Positions 31,214 to 44,929 of a stretch of DNA of 64,000 bases are shown one piece after another (positions within the stretch are counted from its first letter, which is position 1; each line of letters begins with the position of its first letter). The notes under the pieces were generated by a model. The model was not told where the DNA came from and did not search any database. It saw only the letters and a list, made by a program, of their open reading frames with translations. The stretch is from Symsagittifera roscoffensis (lineage: Eukaryota; Xenacoelomorpha; Acoela; Convolutidae). The position numbers and the translations under genes were made by a program. The DNA lies in the NCBI RefSeq assembly GCF_963678635.1, contig NC_087066.1:40943223-41007222 (forward strand), read 5' to 3'.

Positions 31214-34200
31214 CTAACCGACTGGCACAATTCGCCAAGTACATAAATTGCTCCCAGTAAATTTATCGTAGCACAATTTCCAGTATTTTTCAGTCAGCTT
31301 TTCTTTTGTAATCCATAATTATCGGGTCGAAACCAAGACAAGCTGACAATTTGTTTACCAGAAAAGGTACTCGGTTCCAGAAAATGATCCTGCTTTTTTT
31401 TGTTATTTGAATTTTGGGATATGGAACGAGTTGCTGGATATTTGTCGGGTCTCAATGGAATTTCTGATGCAAGGAATAACCTGATCGTAAACAAAACAAT
31501 GGTAGTTATTGTGAGCAATTTTGTGGAAGAAAACGAGATCGTGCATTTCGTGCTATAGTGAAAGAAGTAATAATAGAAATTTTTGAAGTCTTTGCTTATA
31601 AGGCATAGCCGAGGAGATCCGAACCCAACTGATAGCTTACTTTTGTACCTCTTCAATGCCTCCTAATTTTGTTTTGTTTGGATAACATACCTCATATCCG
31701 TATGATATAATTGATACAATGTAGTCACAGTATGCATTTAGTTTTAAAAATAATGAAGACATTTTTGAAAAACTTCGCTTGATTGCAAAAAGGCTTCTAT
31801 GGCTTTTGACACTCGCTGTTCACAGTTGGCAGACCAGGTGAGGTTTTTTGATACTATGATTCTTAGACCTTTCTCGGTATCAGGCTCCGAAAGCTCGTAT
31901 TCACCTATATGGTTTTTATGCGATGTACAATCTGATTTGAAAATCATGTTATGACACTTTGATAGATTTAAGCTCATGTTGTTATCACAGCAACAATTAC
32001 TGAGATGATTCATGTCTGTTTGTATATCTTAAAAACTTATTGATAACAGCTTGAAGTCGTCCACATAGGAAGAGCAACTGGATTTCAAGCCACTCGGTAG
32101 ATCGTTCATGAAGCAAAGAAAAAGTAACGTCCCAATATAGAGCATTTTGGAATTCAGCTAGCAACATCAAGCCAATTATTGAGCTGATTTCCGATTCGAA
32201 CTCTCTGCTTGCGATTCTGCAGATAGCTTTTAAGTAACTCTATCAAGTTAACACAAATACCAAAAGATGATAATTTAGTGACCAGAAAACAAGATTCGAC
32301 CTTGTCAGAGGCTTTTTCAAAATCCGTGTATACCGCAAAGATAGGACTTTTCTCACTTTTTTCTTAGAAGCTACAGATTTCATCTCGATAATTCAAAAAT
32401 TGAACTGTTGTCGATCTTTTTGATTTAAAACCAAACTGATTTTGTGTAGTTGTTTGAAAATATGAGTTGACATTTTATCGAAAATGAGTCTTTGGAGTAC
32501 TTTGGAAACTGAAAAAGTAGACTTATTGGCCGACAACTAATTACCGATTGCTTGTCATTGCTTCTGTTTATTGGATATCCCTTCACGTTTCCACTTGGTA
32601 GGATAAGTAGATTTGTTTGCAGTTGTATTGAAGAGAAGGTGTAAAAATTTCTTGAGTTTGTTTGCCAGTTTGCTTAGTTTATGGTTTCCAAGTTTATTGT
32701 GCCCCATAGCCTTATTCAATTTTAGGTTCACCATAGTTCTTTTGATTTCTATTTCCCTAAAATAAATACTCTCAATGACGTTAATATTGATTTGATTCAA
32801 TATGCAAGGTTTTTTATTTGGTTTAATAAACATGCTTAGGAATTACTGGTAGAATATATTGTTAATACAGTGCTGATTTAAATTATCCGGAAAAAACGAA
32901 CAAAACTTGAATTTTCAAACACGTTTTTCTCAAATTGGGTTAAAATTAGACAATAAGTGAGGTGAACAAAAGTTGCTTAGAATTTCATCAAACTTAGTAA
33001 GGTGCTATTTTTTCTTGGTTTATGGTTTATTTTGGCTTTTTCAATTATTCAAGAATTACACTGAAACTACTTTGTTAATTGATAAAGAATATATATCACA
33101 AGAAGCCTCTTACATAGCCCAACAAAGTTTAAGAACGATTAAATCTCCAAAAACCAGTATAAGAGAAATAGTTTTTACTTGATAGTCAATAAATGTGATT
33201 TTTACTATATAAAACCCAGAATCTCAATTTGCGCAAATTTTTTGAGGTTTAACCCTTCTTAAACTTTGATAGGCTATGTAGGAGGCTTCTTGTGATATAA
33301 ATTCTTCATCAATTAACAAAGTGGTTCGCTTGTTATTTTTGAATAATTGAAAAAAATCAAAATTAAACATTTTTGGGGTAAGTTTTTGGTGGAGAATTTC
33401 GGCGTAAAAATAGCAACATATTAGTTTTAGTGAAATTCTAAGCAACTTTTGTTCTCTTCAGTTTTTGTCTAATCTTAACCCAATTTGAGAAAAACGCGTT
33501 TAAAAATTCAAATTTTTTTATTTTGTCCGGATAACTTAAATCAGCACTGTATCTCTGTCGTTATAGGCAGTTTTTTTTTGTCAAAATTTCTGCCCCTCAA
33601 AGGTAACGGCTTCAAAAGCAGTTTGATATTCGTCAACTAAGTTTTTTTTACAAGTTTCTCCATATTCTCGAGCTTTGTTATCCTTGGTGGGTTGTTTTTT
33701 TTGCGTTTTTTAAAGTATTTAGTCTTTTTTTTAATCAGATTTGAGGTTGAAGGCGTTATATACGGTGGTTGAGATCTCTTGTGATTTGTTTTCTTTTTGA
33801 GGCAGGATTGCAAAATTTTGAGTATCCATGTGTACCATGACTCAACTAAATGATCAATATTACTGTAGCAATATAGTTTGAAAGGTTTTTTTTTCACTTT
33901 CGTTCTCAAATTCTTCCCAGTCTGAGTTGACCAAGGAAAAAGCACCAATGTCCACAAAGTTCTGGTCGCAATTCTGGTTGGTTTTTGACAACATTGTGAT
34001 TGTGTTCGGTGTAATTTGAAAAGAATTGTGATCTGATAAAATTTTCTCTTGTTGGCAATGTGGAGCATATAATTGCGGATCAACCTTTGTTTCCAGAATT
34101 AGAATAAGGTTGGTTACACAGCACGACATCCAGCTTGTCTTTTATGTCAAAATGTGTTGATTTTTGTTGAATTCAGTCATCAAGTCGAGTACTTTTTTCT

Positions 34201-35092
34201 CGTTCGCTTCAGTTGATTGCATGATTCGCCAAGTAGTGGCATTGAAATTGATGTCTCCTGTTATAAGAACATTTGGGTAATTAAGACTAGAAAAAAAGTG
34301 GTTCACTTTTTCGAAAAGAGTCTTGAACTGTTTCACAGAATGATGATATGTGCTGAGGTTGGCGCGCTGTAACGGCTTGGCTGTAGCAGAAACCGCTGTA
34401 GCAGAAACGGATTGGGTTTGGAGTCTAAGTTTTAGCAATTAGGCAGGCTAAAAGCTCAAATGCGATTTAATAAAGGGTTACCTTTTTTAATTGCATCTGT
34501 CTTCATTGTTTTGCGGTCATTTACCAAGATTGAATAATCCAGGAGAAATATAGCATCGTCAGATGTTTCTGGCACAAGCCATGTTTCAGTTAAATAGATG
34601 AGTTCGTATTGGCATAGTAGGAGTACAGTGCTCAAAGTTTGTCTCAAGGTTTGTCCCAGACTTCTCACATTGAAGTTTAAAACCTCTTATTCAGCTGTAG
34701 TCATTTTTGGTTTCTATTGTCCTCGTTTTCAGTCGGCGACTGGTCCTCGACTTTCATTTTGACCTATGTATTGTCTTCCTTCTGTTGTAGCACCAGTTTT
34801 CTGATTGTTATTGACCTCGGGTCCACGATTTATGAGTTCTTTGCGAATTTTTGGAATTTAGAGTTGCATTTTCACGGAATAGTTCGTCCTTGGTGAGCTC
34901 TTTGCTAATAAAATTTTTATTCCTATAGGTTTTTATTAGATGCATTTTCAGTAGTTTTTTTATTCCAGATATTCCCGCGATATCTGGACTAAACCTAAAT
35001 CCCTTCGCCAATATCCAGCTGATACACTTTAGGTAATTGATAGACTCGAGCAGGGCTTTGTGCCAGAGACACATCAATCGAATCACCGTCAC
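31214..35092 (-). pseudogene. Non-LTR retrotransposon (CR1/Jockey-type) ORF, decayed
   Basis: On the minus strand an APE-type endonuclease is visible as LIYLTETWLVPE (34456-34668) and VLITGDINFNATTW (34142-34438). A reverse transcriptase follows: KLNKAMGHNKLGNHKLSKLA and STYPTKWKREGI (32555-32833), fingers/palm segments to SSYVDDFKLLS with YVDD at 32056-32067, then SLNLSKCHNMIF and ILVSKNLTWSANCEQ-type sequence (31744-32013). The C-terminal CTW peptide and stop are at 31214-31216. A Tc1-like MITE at 32868-33549 interrupts it, and stops and frameshifts are frequent. Frame 34808-35092 may be the end of ORF1 or the start of ORF2. No RNase H was seen. Confidence 0.85.
32868..33549. mobile_element. 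Tc1-like foldback MITE, 682 bp, TA target site
   Basis: Terminal inverted repeats begin CAGTGCTGATTTAAATTATC and end with the reverse of CAGTGCTGATTTAAGTTATC. Each end is flanked by TA (32866-32867 and 33550-33551), the Tc1/mariner target duplication. Tc1 of nematodes also starts CAGTGCTG. The arms are nearly as long as the element, about 290 bp each, with the inner part palindromic too: the arms encode similar peptides on opposite strands (TTLLIDKEYISQEASYIA and TTLLIDEEFISQEASYIA). These are repeat shadows, not genes. No transposase is present. Confidence 0.85.
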
Positions 35093-35245
35093 CGTGAATC
35101 AAAACTGAGAACAGCAATAAAGTGTGGAACTCGAGCTACATAATCTCGACGACATCTGAAGGATCAGAGGAGATTTGTCAGAAATGCTAGAAAAATTACC
35201 GGAAAACCAAATTAGGTCAGAAACAGAGAAAAGCAAGGAAAAAAC

Positions 35246-35700
35246 GGGTCTAGGACAACAGGCCGACGGGACTTCAAGCCGATGGGTTTTCAAGCCGAAA
35301 TGAAAACTTTACCAGCACCTCAAAACACTATTTTATCATCTGTGAAACGTTGCTTTTCAAAAATTTAGGCATGTTTAGTCCATAAGAAGCGTTGTTCATG
35401 ACAATGCACCACTTCTGATAGTCATTCGTTAGTAACATCTGCCGGTTTTTGAATTGCATAAATTATAAACGTAAAAAATGCCTTCAACCAGGTTTTTTTT
35501 CAACTTTCCAAAACATCATTTGGAGGCTTAATTTTCATGAAAACGCCAATAAATAGTAAAGAAAGATCATGAAATTCAGAAATTGTTTAAAAAAATTTTC
35601 AAATTAATCATATTTCACGACTTTATAAGGAACTATTCGGCTTGAAGTCTCTAGTTTTTTTATTCGGTTTGAATTCCCGTCGGCTTGATGTCAGGCACCC
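35246..35700. mobile_element. Probable MITE with CGGCTTGAA-rich inverted repeats
   Basis: The left end GGGTCTAGGACAACAGGCCG and right end ...CGGCTTGATGTCAGGCACCC are inverted matches, continuing through repeated CGGCTTGAA motifs (35265-35305 and 35634-35690). The centre is AT-rich with no transposase. I see no clear target duplication. Confidence 0.55.
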
Positions 35701-37104
35701 TGCAAAAACGCTTGCGAGTAGGGCTAAGCGGTTATTACGGACGGAGTGTTTTACGTAGTTCTGATTATTTTCAAATCATTACTCAAATTATAGCCAATTC
35801 TACTCAATTGATCATATTTTCAAGATCTGACATTTAGCAACTAAGGTTGGAGTATGTGAAAAAAAATTACAAAAACGTGAGCAAAGTATTTTTCGAATCT
35901 TTTTCTTAATAAATGTTTGAAAGATATAACTCTTATGTTATCTCAAGTTTCGTGTTCCAAAACATGAATCTTTCTCTTAGCGTGGTGTGCCAAGTTTTTA
36001 TTAGAGTTTTTCTAAATATACTTCGATAAATCGTTTGATTTCTTTCGAAACTTTTTCAAATAAGTGTTTCATTGAAACTTTATTTGAGCTTTTTGTGGCC
36101 AGTTTTTTGAAACTATATATATATTGAAATTTGCGCAATAGCAAGGATGGTTCTGATTCTAATTATTGCGGACAAAAGTGAAATCATTTCATACGTAAAA
36201 TGGATAATAATTGACTACTAACAACATTTTTCAATTTGAACAGAAACTCAGCGCCATCACTGGATTAAGTTAAATTAAATCAAAAGCTAAATTACTGATA
36301 TGGTCAAAATTTCAAAGAAAAATTGTAACAAAAACTGGACATTTTGATAAATTGCTAGATAATATCCAAATGTAATTTTTTGAGAACTTTTTTTCGTTGG
36401 TTCAAACTTTCGATCAACTGTAAATTAATCAGTTTATTTTTGGCGAATATTGATAAATTAGCAGGACACCTACGGGATAAGACAATAGAAGAAGATAAAT
36501 TATTCAACAAAGAAGCTTTAGGAAAAGGGTACGCAAAGATTATCACAGAAAAAAGCATTGATTGTGCATTGTCAAAAGCGGGGAAAGAAAAGAAAGAAAT
36601 TGACTTTTTTGCTCTACTTTAGGAAAATGGCAAATTATTTTGTGTGTAAAAACGTCAAAACATGTGTAAAGGGTATTCGAAACCATTGCTATTATGTCAA
36701 GGCGCTGTGGGTTTGTTCGTACACAAGTAGACATGTTGACTTGTGGGTAGTAACGAAAATTGTTCAAAAGACGTGTAGACGGCATCATTTACAAGGTAAA
36801 CGTTAACTCAAACACGTTACTTAATAGAGTAATTTAGTTGCAGAAGAACGTAAATTTTACTAAAAAAAAAACTAATGAGATTGGTGAAATGTTTTTTAAA
36901 ATGAAAATTGTAGTAAATCAAAAGTGGTATTTCACTTGCAAATGATAACGAAAATTAACTCATACTTACATGATTTTGAAACTTCATAATTTCGCACCCA
37001 TGTAGGACATAAGAAAACAAACGAGAAAACTTAAATGAAAATATAATAAGTTAGTTTTGAACTTAAAAAATGTAAATATTACTGAAAAACACTAATTGAA
37101 ACAG
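35701..37104. other. AT-rich DNA, no feature recognised
   Basis: Both strands are stop-rich. Short frames at 36355-36806 have no recognisable domain and overlap on opposite strands. Nothing else stands out. Confidence 0.5.
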
Positions 37105-37384
37105 CAAAAGGGCAAAATTATAAATGAGTCGCAAGTTGAAAAGACACCGAAATGTTTTCTATAAGACCAAGGAATTTTGTTTTAAAAAATAAAGGTGAAG
37201 TTTCAGAGGTCCAGCTCAGTGCTAGTCTTGCAACGCGTTGACTGAAAACTTTCCTGCTATCGTATAAGTGAAGTTTCGATTTGAAATTGAAATCTCCTAC
37301 GGTTTCTCAAATACGAAAAATGAAATTTACTAGATGTATTTCCACTTATATTAGGCATAAGTGCCGACATCTAATTACCCGGCT
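37105..37384. repeat. 280-bp repeat flanking PPIL2 fragments, copy 1
   Basis: Contains AAATGAGTCGCAAGTTGAAAAG, ...GCGTTTTCTA-like and ends CCGACATCTAATTA (only parts shown). Copies are at about 37863-38145 and 42018-42290, with a partial copy at 41475-41540, always beside a PPIL2 fragment. It could be a transposon end or a segment duplicated with the gene. Confidence 0.65.
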
Positions 37385-37412
37385 ATATTTTTAACGAATA
37401 CATGGGTTACGG

Positions 37413-37524
37413 TCCTGAAACCCATTCCTCTGGCAGCTTGAAGTTTTTCTGAATTTTTTCCACCCAAAGACCATGCATATTCATTGGAACTGACATATGT
37501 TCCCTGATGCTGCTTTTTACCCAT
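37413..37524 (-). pseudogene. PPIL2 N-terminal exon fragment, copy 2
   Basis: Encodes MGKKQHQGTYVSSNEYAWS and on to GMGFR, about 37 residues. It lacks two codons (Asp-Lys after QHQG) that copy 1 and known family members have, and stops matching after GGGTTTCAGGA. The upstream acceptor and 330-bp flank are retained. Confidence 0.8.
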
Positions 37525-38816
37525 TTCTTTTCTGAAAATACGGAATAACATTGGTACATTAGCAATTTTTTGAATCCCATCAAACAAACTCCAGGTAGTG
37601 ATTGACATTTTTATCGCAAATTTTCACGCCTGTGGCCATTTTGGGCACTTAAATTAACTCATAGAAAACTAGTACGGGCTCACACGTATCACTCATCAAA
37701 ACAGGTTCCAGTGCCAGAATAAAACTGGTCTGAAATTGTTTCACAACCAGCCGAACATTTGACAAGGGTACGGGACATAAGTGTAGTATGAAGCGGGTTT
37801 CGCAGCAGGGACGCAACATGGTTAAAGGGAAATAATCAAGTTTCAATATTTAAGTTAAATTTTAAAAAGAGCAAAATCTGAAATGAGTCACAAATTGAAA
37901 AGAAAACCAAAGCGTTTTCTACAAGATCAAGAAATTTAAATTTTAAATTTAGAGGTAAAATTTCAGAGGCCCAGCTCATTGCTAGTCTTTCAACGCGTAA
38001 ATTGAAAACTTGCCTGCCATCTCTTAAGTTAAGTTTTGATTGAAACCTGACATTTCATACAGTTCATCAAATAAGAAAAATCAAACTAACTAGATGTATT
38101 TCCAGCTATGTGGGGTATACGAGCCGTCATCTAATTTTACGGATAACACGCCGGCAATGGATAGCCGCACAAGAATGATACGCCGGTATGACAGCATGTC
38201 GCTGAAAGCTGTGCAAATCTAAGGCTTTTGATTTGAATTTGATTTTTAAAAGCAATCAAAATGAGAGGTTGTTAACAAGGGAGGCTTCTCGTTAAAAAAA
38301 TGAGTGTTCTGACTGAACACGCTCGTGTTTGACTGAATACGCTCTTGTTTGATTTATTTTTCTTCGAAATATTTTAATTTTACCCTTAAGCTATTCGAAA
38401 AAGAATTAGTTCACCAACAAATTCTAACAGGTGTTCGAGTACAAAAAATCTTCAATTAGGAAATTTTCTTGGTGAAGCTAACTGTACTTGGTGGTTCTAG
38501 TTATAGCGAAAACTTTCTATATTTAAACCGTTTTGTTTTGAACTGCAATTATATAAGACAACACTTATTGTTCATGACAATTCTCAAACAGCATGAACTC
38601 TTAAAACTGTTCAAATTTTAAACTTGAATTTATCTTTAAAACCCTAACGACTATCAACAGATATAAAGTTCTTAGAAAACAATGAGGTTATATTTCATTA
38701 ATCAAATAAAGTTTTCTTTTTAGTTTTGACCAACTGTTGTTCAATTTTCTGCTGTGATAACAGTGATCGACTTTTCTCAACTATTTGGACAATAAACGGT
38801 TTTTCTTGCGAGGTAG

Positions 38817-38824
38817 TATAAAAG
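38817..38824 (+). promoter_or_regulatory. TATA-box module, copy 1
   Basis: TATAAAAG within TTGCGAGGTAGTATAAAAGC, followed about 60 bp later by ATTTCAGGTC. The module recurs at 42852 and 43075. A strong TATA with conserved surroundings suggests a promoter of a mobile element; no gene follows. Confidence 0.4.
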
Positions 38825-41575
38825 CCGAGAGGACGTAACTTTTTATGATAAACTCTAAGATCTGTAACCTCATTTCAGGTCTTCTGTTTTGAGTTTTTTA
38901 TAGCTCCAGATTTTCTGTGTAGGTTTTTGTTTTCTCTGACTCGTTCTTGAAAACAAGCGTAGTAACGTCGGTTACCATGGTGACTTCTGGTCTTCTGATG
39001 TACCCTTTATGTCAAATTGATATCTGAAACCTGTACAGGTTGAACTGGAGTTCTTCTAGAAAACTTTAAGAATTTGAATTTTTATGAAGCTGCAGTTCTT
39101 TCAGATACTTTATTATTATATTTTTTTATTCTATAAAGAAATTTTTTCTTGAAAATTGCTTTTGTTCAAAATAGTGCCTGTATTGTGAGGGAGATTCTGT
39201 GGTTCAGAAAACTATTTACCCTGACTAACTGCACTGGATTGCTCAAAAAATATTATTAAGTTCAAGTCCTACAGATAAAAATTTTTAAAATCTTTAGTTC
39301 TAGAGTCGGCGGTACCTTGAAACTCAAAAGCCTTAGGTTGGAAACGAAACCTATCATTTTTTATTAGCAAGAATTGTCAGTTATGCAACCTACTGCCTTA
39401 GACGCTCTCGTTTACGGTTTAAAAACCTAGCGTGGGCTTATTCTTCTATGAGACCGGGAGACAACCAGTGTTACAACCCATAAGAGCTGCCCACACTTAG
39501 ACAAAAACACACCTTCAATCCGTCTGGTCGCATCTGATTCTCCAGGGAGGAAGGCGTAGCTCTTAAACAGATTGATTGTGAGTCAAGGAAATTTACTTCT
39601 TAGGGGCATTCAAAACTGAATACCTAGACAAGTTGCTTTCAAACAAGACCGGACATGCATTCTATCTTTGTTAGACGTTTCCAGCAAACGCCATTCTTAC
39701 AAGTTTTTGAATCTTGGCTGTTGATTCATCTTGGCTGTTGATTCAAGTTTTTGAATCTTGGCTTATCGATTTAAGAGAAGATTTTGCACGTACATTCAGC
39801 TATTTCGATCCGAGTTTGTCCTGGGGAAAAATGAACTTTTCCACATCAGCAGGTTTATAATTGCTTCACAATTGATCTCATTTCATCTTTTTCCGACTAC
39901 TTTTTCTTCATCTGTTTCACATTTTATTGAATCAAAACAAATTTTCAACGCATATTTCAACGCAATACATTCCATATTCAAACGCTAAATGAAAAATTTT
40001 GCTGCAATATTGTTTGCTCCTAATGATTAGGGTTGAAAAATCTGATAGGCGAGCGGGAGAAAATCCTCGTCTAATTTAGCTGTCGGAATTAGTTCTTTTT
40101 TCAGTTTTATTTTTGTTAACATACATAATAAGTTTGCTCAATTTGGCTGTAACGCTCCAAAAAATTCACGCATAACGTGAAAGAGGTTTGGCATGCCCCA
40201 GCAACTTCAACAAAATGAAATCTTCAATGTGCATCCAATGGTCAACCGAAGTTTTTTCTTTTCAGTAACTCTTTGTTGAGCAAGTTGTTTTAAACACCAA
40301 ACGTTTAACTTCAAGTATTTTAATTGATTCAAGTATTTTAATTGATTCAACACACAGAAGTAGAAACTTGGCGCTACAAGTTATATACCCACAGTAAAAT
40401 AATTTCAGTTTGAACAACAATCAAATTTCATCTATATTTTTTTTCTTGAAGATTTAAAGCATTAATTTTGAATTTTCCTCTTTTGAGAGGTGATGGAAGT
40501 CCGCAGGCGCAACAAAAAAGAAGTCAAAAAACATTAATTTCCGTAAAAGCTGCTCATCAACAACCCAATGAACAAACTTGAAACTATTTGGTCTCTTCTG
40601 TTGTTTCCTGTGAAAATTTTGTGGCTCTAAACTAGGTTGAATGTGATCGAAAGCAAAATTTAGTTTTATGAGGATTTTTTAAAACAAATGAGAATCTGCC
40701 TGTTTACTCGCAGGTACATTTGTCTTCATTTTCCCCCAAATGCATTTAGGTTTTTCTGAATGTTCAAGTTTTGGCTTCTGGTTTGTCATTTTTTGACTCC
40801 ACTTTAACAGGATGACATTCAAATTTTACGATCCGTACTTGTCCTGAGAAGCATTGAAATTTTGAAATACCAGTGGGTTCATGCTTCAAACTGAAATAAA
40901 TCATTACCAACAAGGTCTTCTCCCACTTTTTTGGACTTGTTTTCCAGAATCTACTCCGCAGTCTGCTGAATTGAACAAAACTTGACGGTGTTTTTCTACA
41001 TATTCCACTCACGTGCTCCTTACTAAAATATTTTGAAGTTGATGAGAAAAAAATTTGGTAAATCTAGTTTGCTAACCCAACTAAAGCATTATTTGGCTAC
41101 TGAGAAATTTCTTTGAAAAATTGGTTCTCATCGATTTTTAAATTTGTTAATTTACAAAAAGAGTTCCTTTAAACTCGATCGTATCGTTCCAAAAATCACG
41201 TTTCAAAGCAACTTGACTTTCACTAAAAACTAAAAGAGTTTCGGCATGTCAAAAGTTTAGCAAAACGTAAGACAAATTATGCATCCAGCCTTTTAACCAC
41301 TTCCAAAAAATGTTTCAAAATAAGCTACTTTTTGATTGAGCAAGTTTTATTTTACCAAACGCTTAGGTAAGGTTCATAATTTTTATTAGCCTTTGTTTTG
41401 TTTCAGCGAACAGAGTTATATCTAGGGGCTATAAGTTATCTTTACATGAAAAAAAAACATATATACACTCAAACAACAATGAAATTTACTAGATGTATTT
41501 CCATTTATATTAAGCATAAGTGCCGACATCTAATTACACGGGTATATTTACATCTAATACATGGATGGGTTACGG

Positions 41576-41687
41576 TCCTGAAACCCATTCCCTTGGCAGC
41601 TTGGAGTTTTTCTGCTTTTTTGCCACCAAAAGACCATGCATATTCATTGGAACTGTCATATGTTCCCTGATGCTGCTTTTTACCCAT
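41576..41687 (-). pseudogene. PPIL2 N-terminal exon fragment, copy 3
   Basis: Same extent, same two-codon deletion and same breakpoint as copy 2, reading MGKKQHQGTYDSSNEYAWS to GMGFR. It arose with the 4-kb tandem duplication rather than by a separate capture. Confidence 0.8.
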
Positions 41688-42810
41688 TTCTTTTCTGAAA
41701 ATAGGGAATTTTATTGGTACATTAGCAGTTATTGGAATCCCATCGAACAAACTCCAGGTAGTGAGTGACATTTTTAGCGCAAATTTCCACGCTCGTGGCC
41801 GTTTTGGGCACTTAAGTTAACTCATAGAAAACTAGTAAGGGCTCAAAAGTGTCACCAAAACAGGTTCCAGAAAAAACTGGTCTGAAAATGTTTCTTAATC
41901 AATCGAATATTTGACAAGGGTACGGCACATAAGTGTAGTATGAAGCGGGTTTCGCAACAGGGACGCAACGTGGCTAAAAAGGAAGTTTTCAAGTTTCAAT
42001 ATTTAAATTACCTTTTAAAAAGAGCAAAATCTGAAATGAGTCGCAAATTAAAAACAAAACCGAAGCGTTTTCTACAAGACTAGGAAATTTTATTTTTAAA
42101 TTCAGAGGTAAAATTTCGAAGGTTCAGCTCATTGCTAGTCTTTCAACGCTTCAATTGAAAACTTGCCTGCCATCTCTTAAGTTAAGTTTTGATTGAAACC
42201 TGAAACCTCATAGAGTTCATCAAATACGGAAAATTAAATTGACGAGATGTATTTCCAGCTATGTGGGGCATACATGCCGTCATCTAATTACACAAGTTGA
42301 GAGGTTGTTAACAAGAGAGGCTTCTCGTATAAATAAATGCAAGTTCTGACGGAACACGCGCGTTAAATTTTTCTTTTTGTTTGATATATTTTTCTTCGAA
42401 ATATTTTCATTTCACCCTTGAACTAATCGAAAAAGATGAAAAAATTCACTAACAAATTCTAACAGGTGTTCGAGTACAAAATACCTTCAATTAAAAAATT
42501 TTATTGGTGAAGCTAACTGTACTTTGTGATTCTAGTTATAGCCAGAACTTTCAATATTTAAATCATTTTGTTTTGACCTGCATTTATATTCGACAACACT
42601 TATTGTTCGTGTCAGTTCTCAAACAGCATAAACTCTCAGAACTGTTCAAATTTTAAACTTGAATTATCTTTAAAACCCTAACGACTATCTACAGATATAA
42701 TGTTCTTAGAAAAAAGTGAGTTCATATTTCATTAATCAGATAAAGTTTTCTTTTTAGTTTTTTACTATGTTTTGTTCATTTTTCTGCTGTGATAACGGTG
42801 ATCGACTTTT

Positions 42811-43256
42811 CTCTGCTATTTAGACAGGAAACGGTTTTTCTTGCGAGGTAGTATAAAAGCCGAGGGGACATAAACATAACCTTTTATGAGCATCTCTAAG
42901 ATCTGTAACGTCATTTCAGGTCTTCTTTTTTGATTTTTTTATAGCTCCAGTTTGTTTTGTGTAGGTTTTTATTTTCTCTGACTCGTTCTTTTTTTCACCT
43001 TATATTTTACTTTAATTTTTTATTAATACTTTTCTCTGATATTTAGACAAGAAACGGTTTTTCTTGCGAGGTAGTATAAAAGCCGAGGGGACGTAAACAC
43101 AACCTTTTATGAGAATCTCGAAGATCTGTAACCTCATTTCAGGTCTTTTTTTTTGATTTTTTTATAGCTCCAATTTGTTCTGCGTAGGTTTTTGTTTTCT
43201 CTGACTCGTTCTTTTTTCACCTTATATTTTCCTTTAATTTTTTTTTAAATATGTAA
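42811..43256 (+). repeat. 223-bp tandem duplication with two TATA boxes
   Basis: Units begin CTCTGCTATTTAGACA at 42811 and CTCTGATATTTAGACA at 43034. Each has TATAAAAG (42852-42859 and 43075-43082), then ATTTCAGGTCTT and TTTTATAGCTCCA. The corresponding place in the other 4-kb unit (38.8 kb) has only one. Confidence 0.8.
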
Positions 43257-44929
43257 ATGTTTGTCGGAATGAAAACAAGTGTAGTAACGTCAGTTATCAT
43301 AGTGACGTCTGGTCTTCTGATGTACCCTTTATGTCAAATTGATATCTGAAACCTGTACAGGTTGAACTGGAGTTCTTCTGGAAAAACTTTAAGAGATTGA
43401 ATTATTATGAAGCTGCAGTTCTTTCAGATACTTTATTATTATATTTTTTTATTCTATACAGAAATTTTTTCTTGAAAATTACTTTTGTTCATAATAGTGC
43501 CTGTGTTGTGAGGGAGATTTTTTGGTTCAGAAACTATTTACACTGACAAACTGCCCTGAATTGCTCAAAAAATATCATCAAGTTCAAGTCCTACAGATAA
43601 AAATTTTTAAAATCTTTGTGCTAGAGTCGGGGGTACCTTGAAACTCAAAAGCCTTAGGTTGGAAAAGAAACCCATAACTTTTTTATTACCAAGAATTGTC
43701 AGTTTTGCGACCTACTGCCTTAGCCGCTCTCTTTAATGTGCATCAAGTTGTCAACCGAAGCTTTTTTCATCTTCAGTAACTTTTTGTCGAGCAAGTTTTT
43801 TTAAATATCAAACGTTTAACTTAGATTCAAGTATTTTAATTGATTCAACAAACAGAAGTAGAAACTTGGCGCTACAATTTATACACCCACAGTAAAATAA
43901 TGTCAGATTGAACAACAATCAGATTTCATCCATATTTTTTTTTCCTGAAGATTTAAAGCATTATTTTTGAGTTTTCCCCTTTTGAAGAAGTGATGGAAGT
44001 CTGAAGGCGCAACAAAAAAGAAGTCGAAAAACATTACATTCCATAAAAGCTGCTCATCAACCACCCAATTAACAAACTTCAAACTGTTTGGTCCCTTCTG
44101 CTATTTCCTGTGAAAATTTTGTGCCTCTAAACTAGATTGAATGTGATCGAAAGCAAAATTTAGTTTTATGAGGATACTTACTAACAAATAGGAATCTGCC
44201 TGTTTACTTGCAGGTACATCCTGAGAAGCATTGAACTTTTTTAAATACCAGTAGTTTCATGCTTCAAACTGAAAAAATTCATTGCCAAAAAGGTCTTCTT
44301 CCGCTTTTTTGGAATTGTTTTATTACAAAAACTACTCCACAAACTGTAGAATTGAACAAAGATTGACGATGTTTTTTTTACATATTCCACTCTTGAGTTC
44401 CTAACTAAAAAACTTTGAAGATGTCTTTCGCTGCAACTGGTGAGTTAATAAAAACTGGTAAATCTAGTTTGCTAGTCCAACTAATACCTAAGCTGTGTTT
44501 GGCTACTGAGAAATTTCTCAAAAAAATGGCTACTCAACTGGCTACTCAAAAAATGGTTCTCTTCGATTTTTGATTTGGTTAATTTACAAAAGGAGTTCCT
44601 TTTAGACTCGATCGCATCGTTCCAAAAACACGTTGCAAAGCACCTTGACTTTCACAAAAAACTAAAAGAGTTTCGGCATGTCAGAAGTTTAGCAAAACCT
44701 TAGACATATTATGTATCCAGCTTGTTAATCACTTCCAAAAACTTTTCAAAATAAGCTACTTTTTGATTGAACAAGTTTTATATTACCGAACGCTGGCGTA
44801 AGACTCATATTCTTTTAGCCTTTCTTTTGTTTCAGCGAACAGAGTTATACCCAGGGGCTATAAATTCTCTTTACATAGAAAAATGTATATGCACTAAAAC
44901 AACAATCATATTTAATCCATTTTACTTCT

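Noticed and set aside
32973-33445. Two small genes with the shared peptide TTLLIDKEYISQEASYIA
   Set aside because: They are the two arms of a palindromic MITE read on opposite strands.
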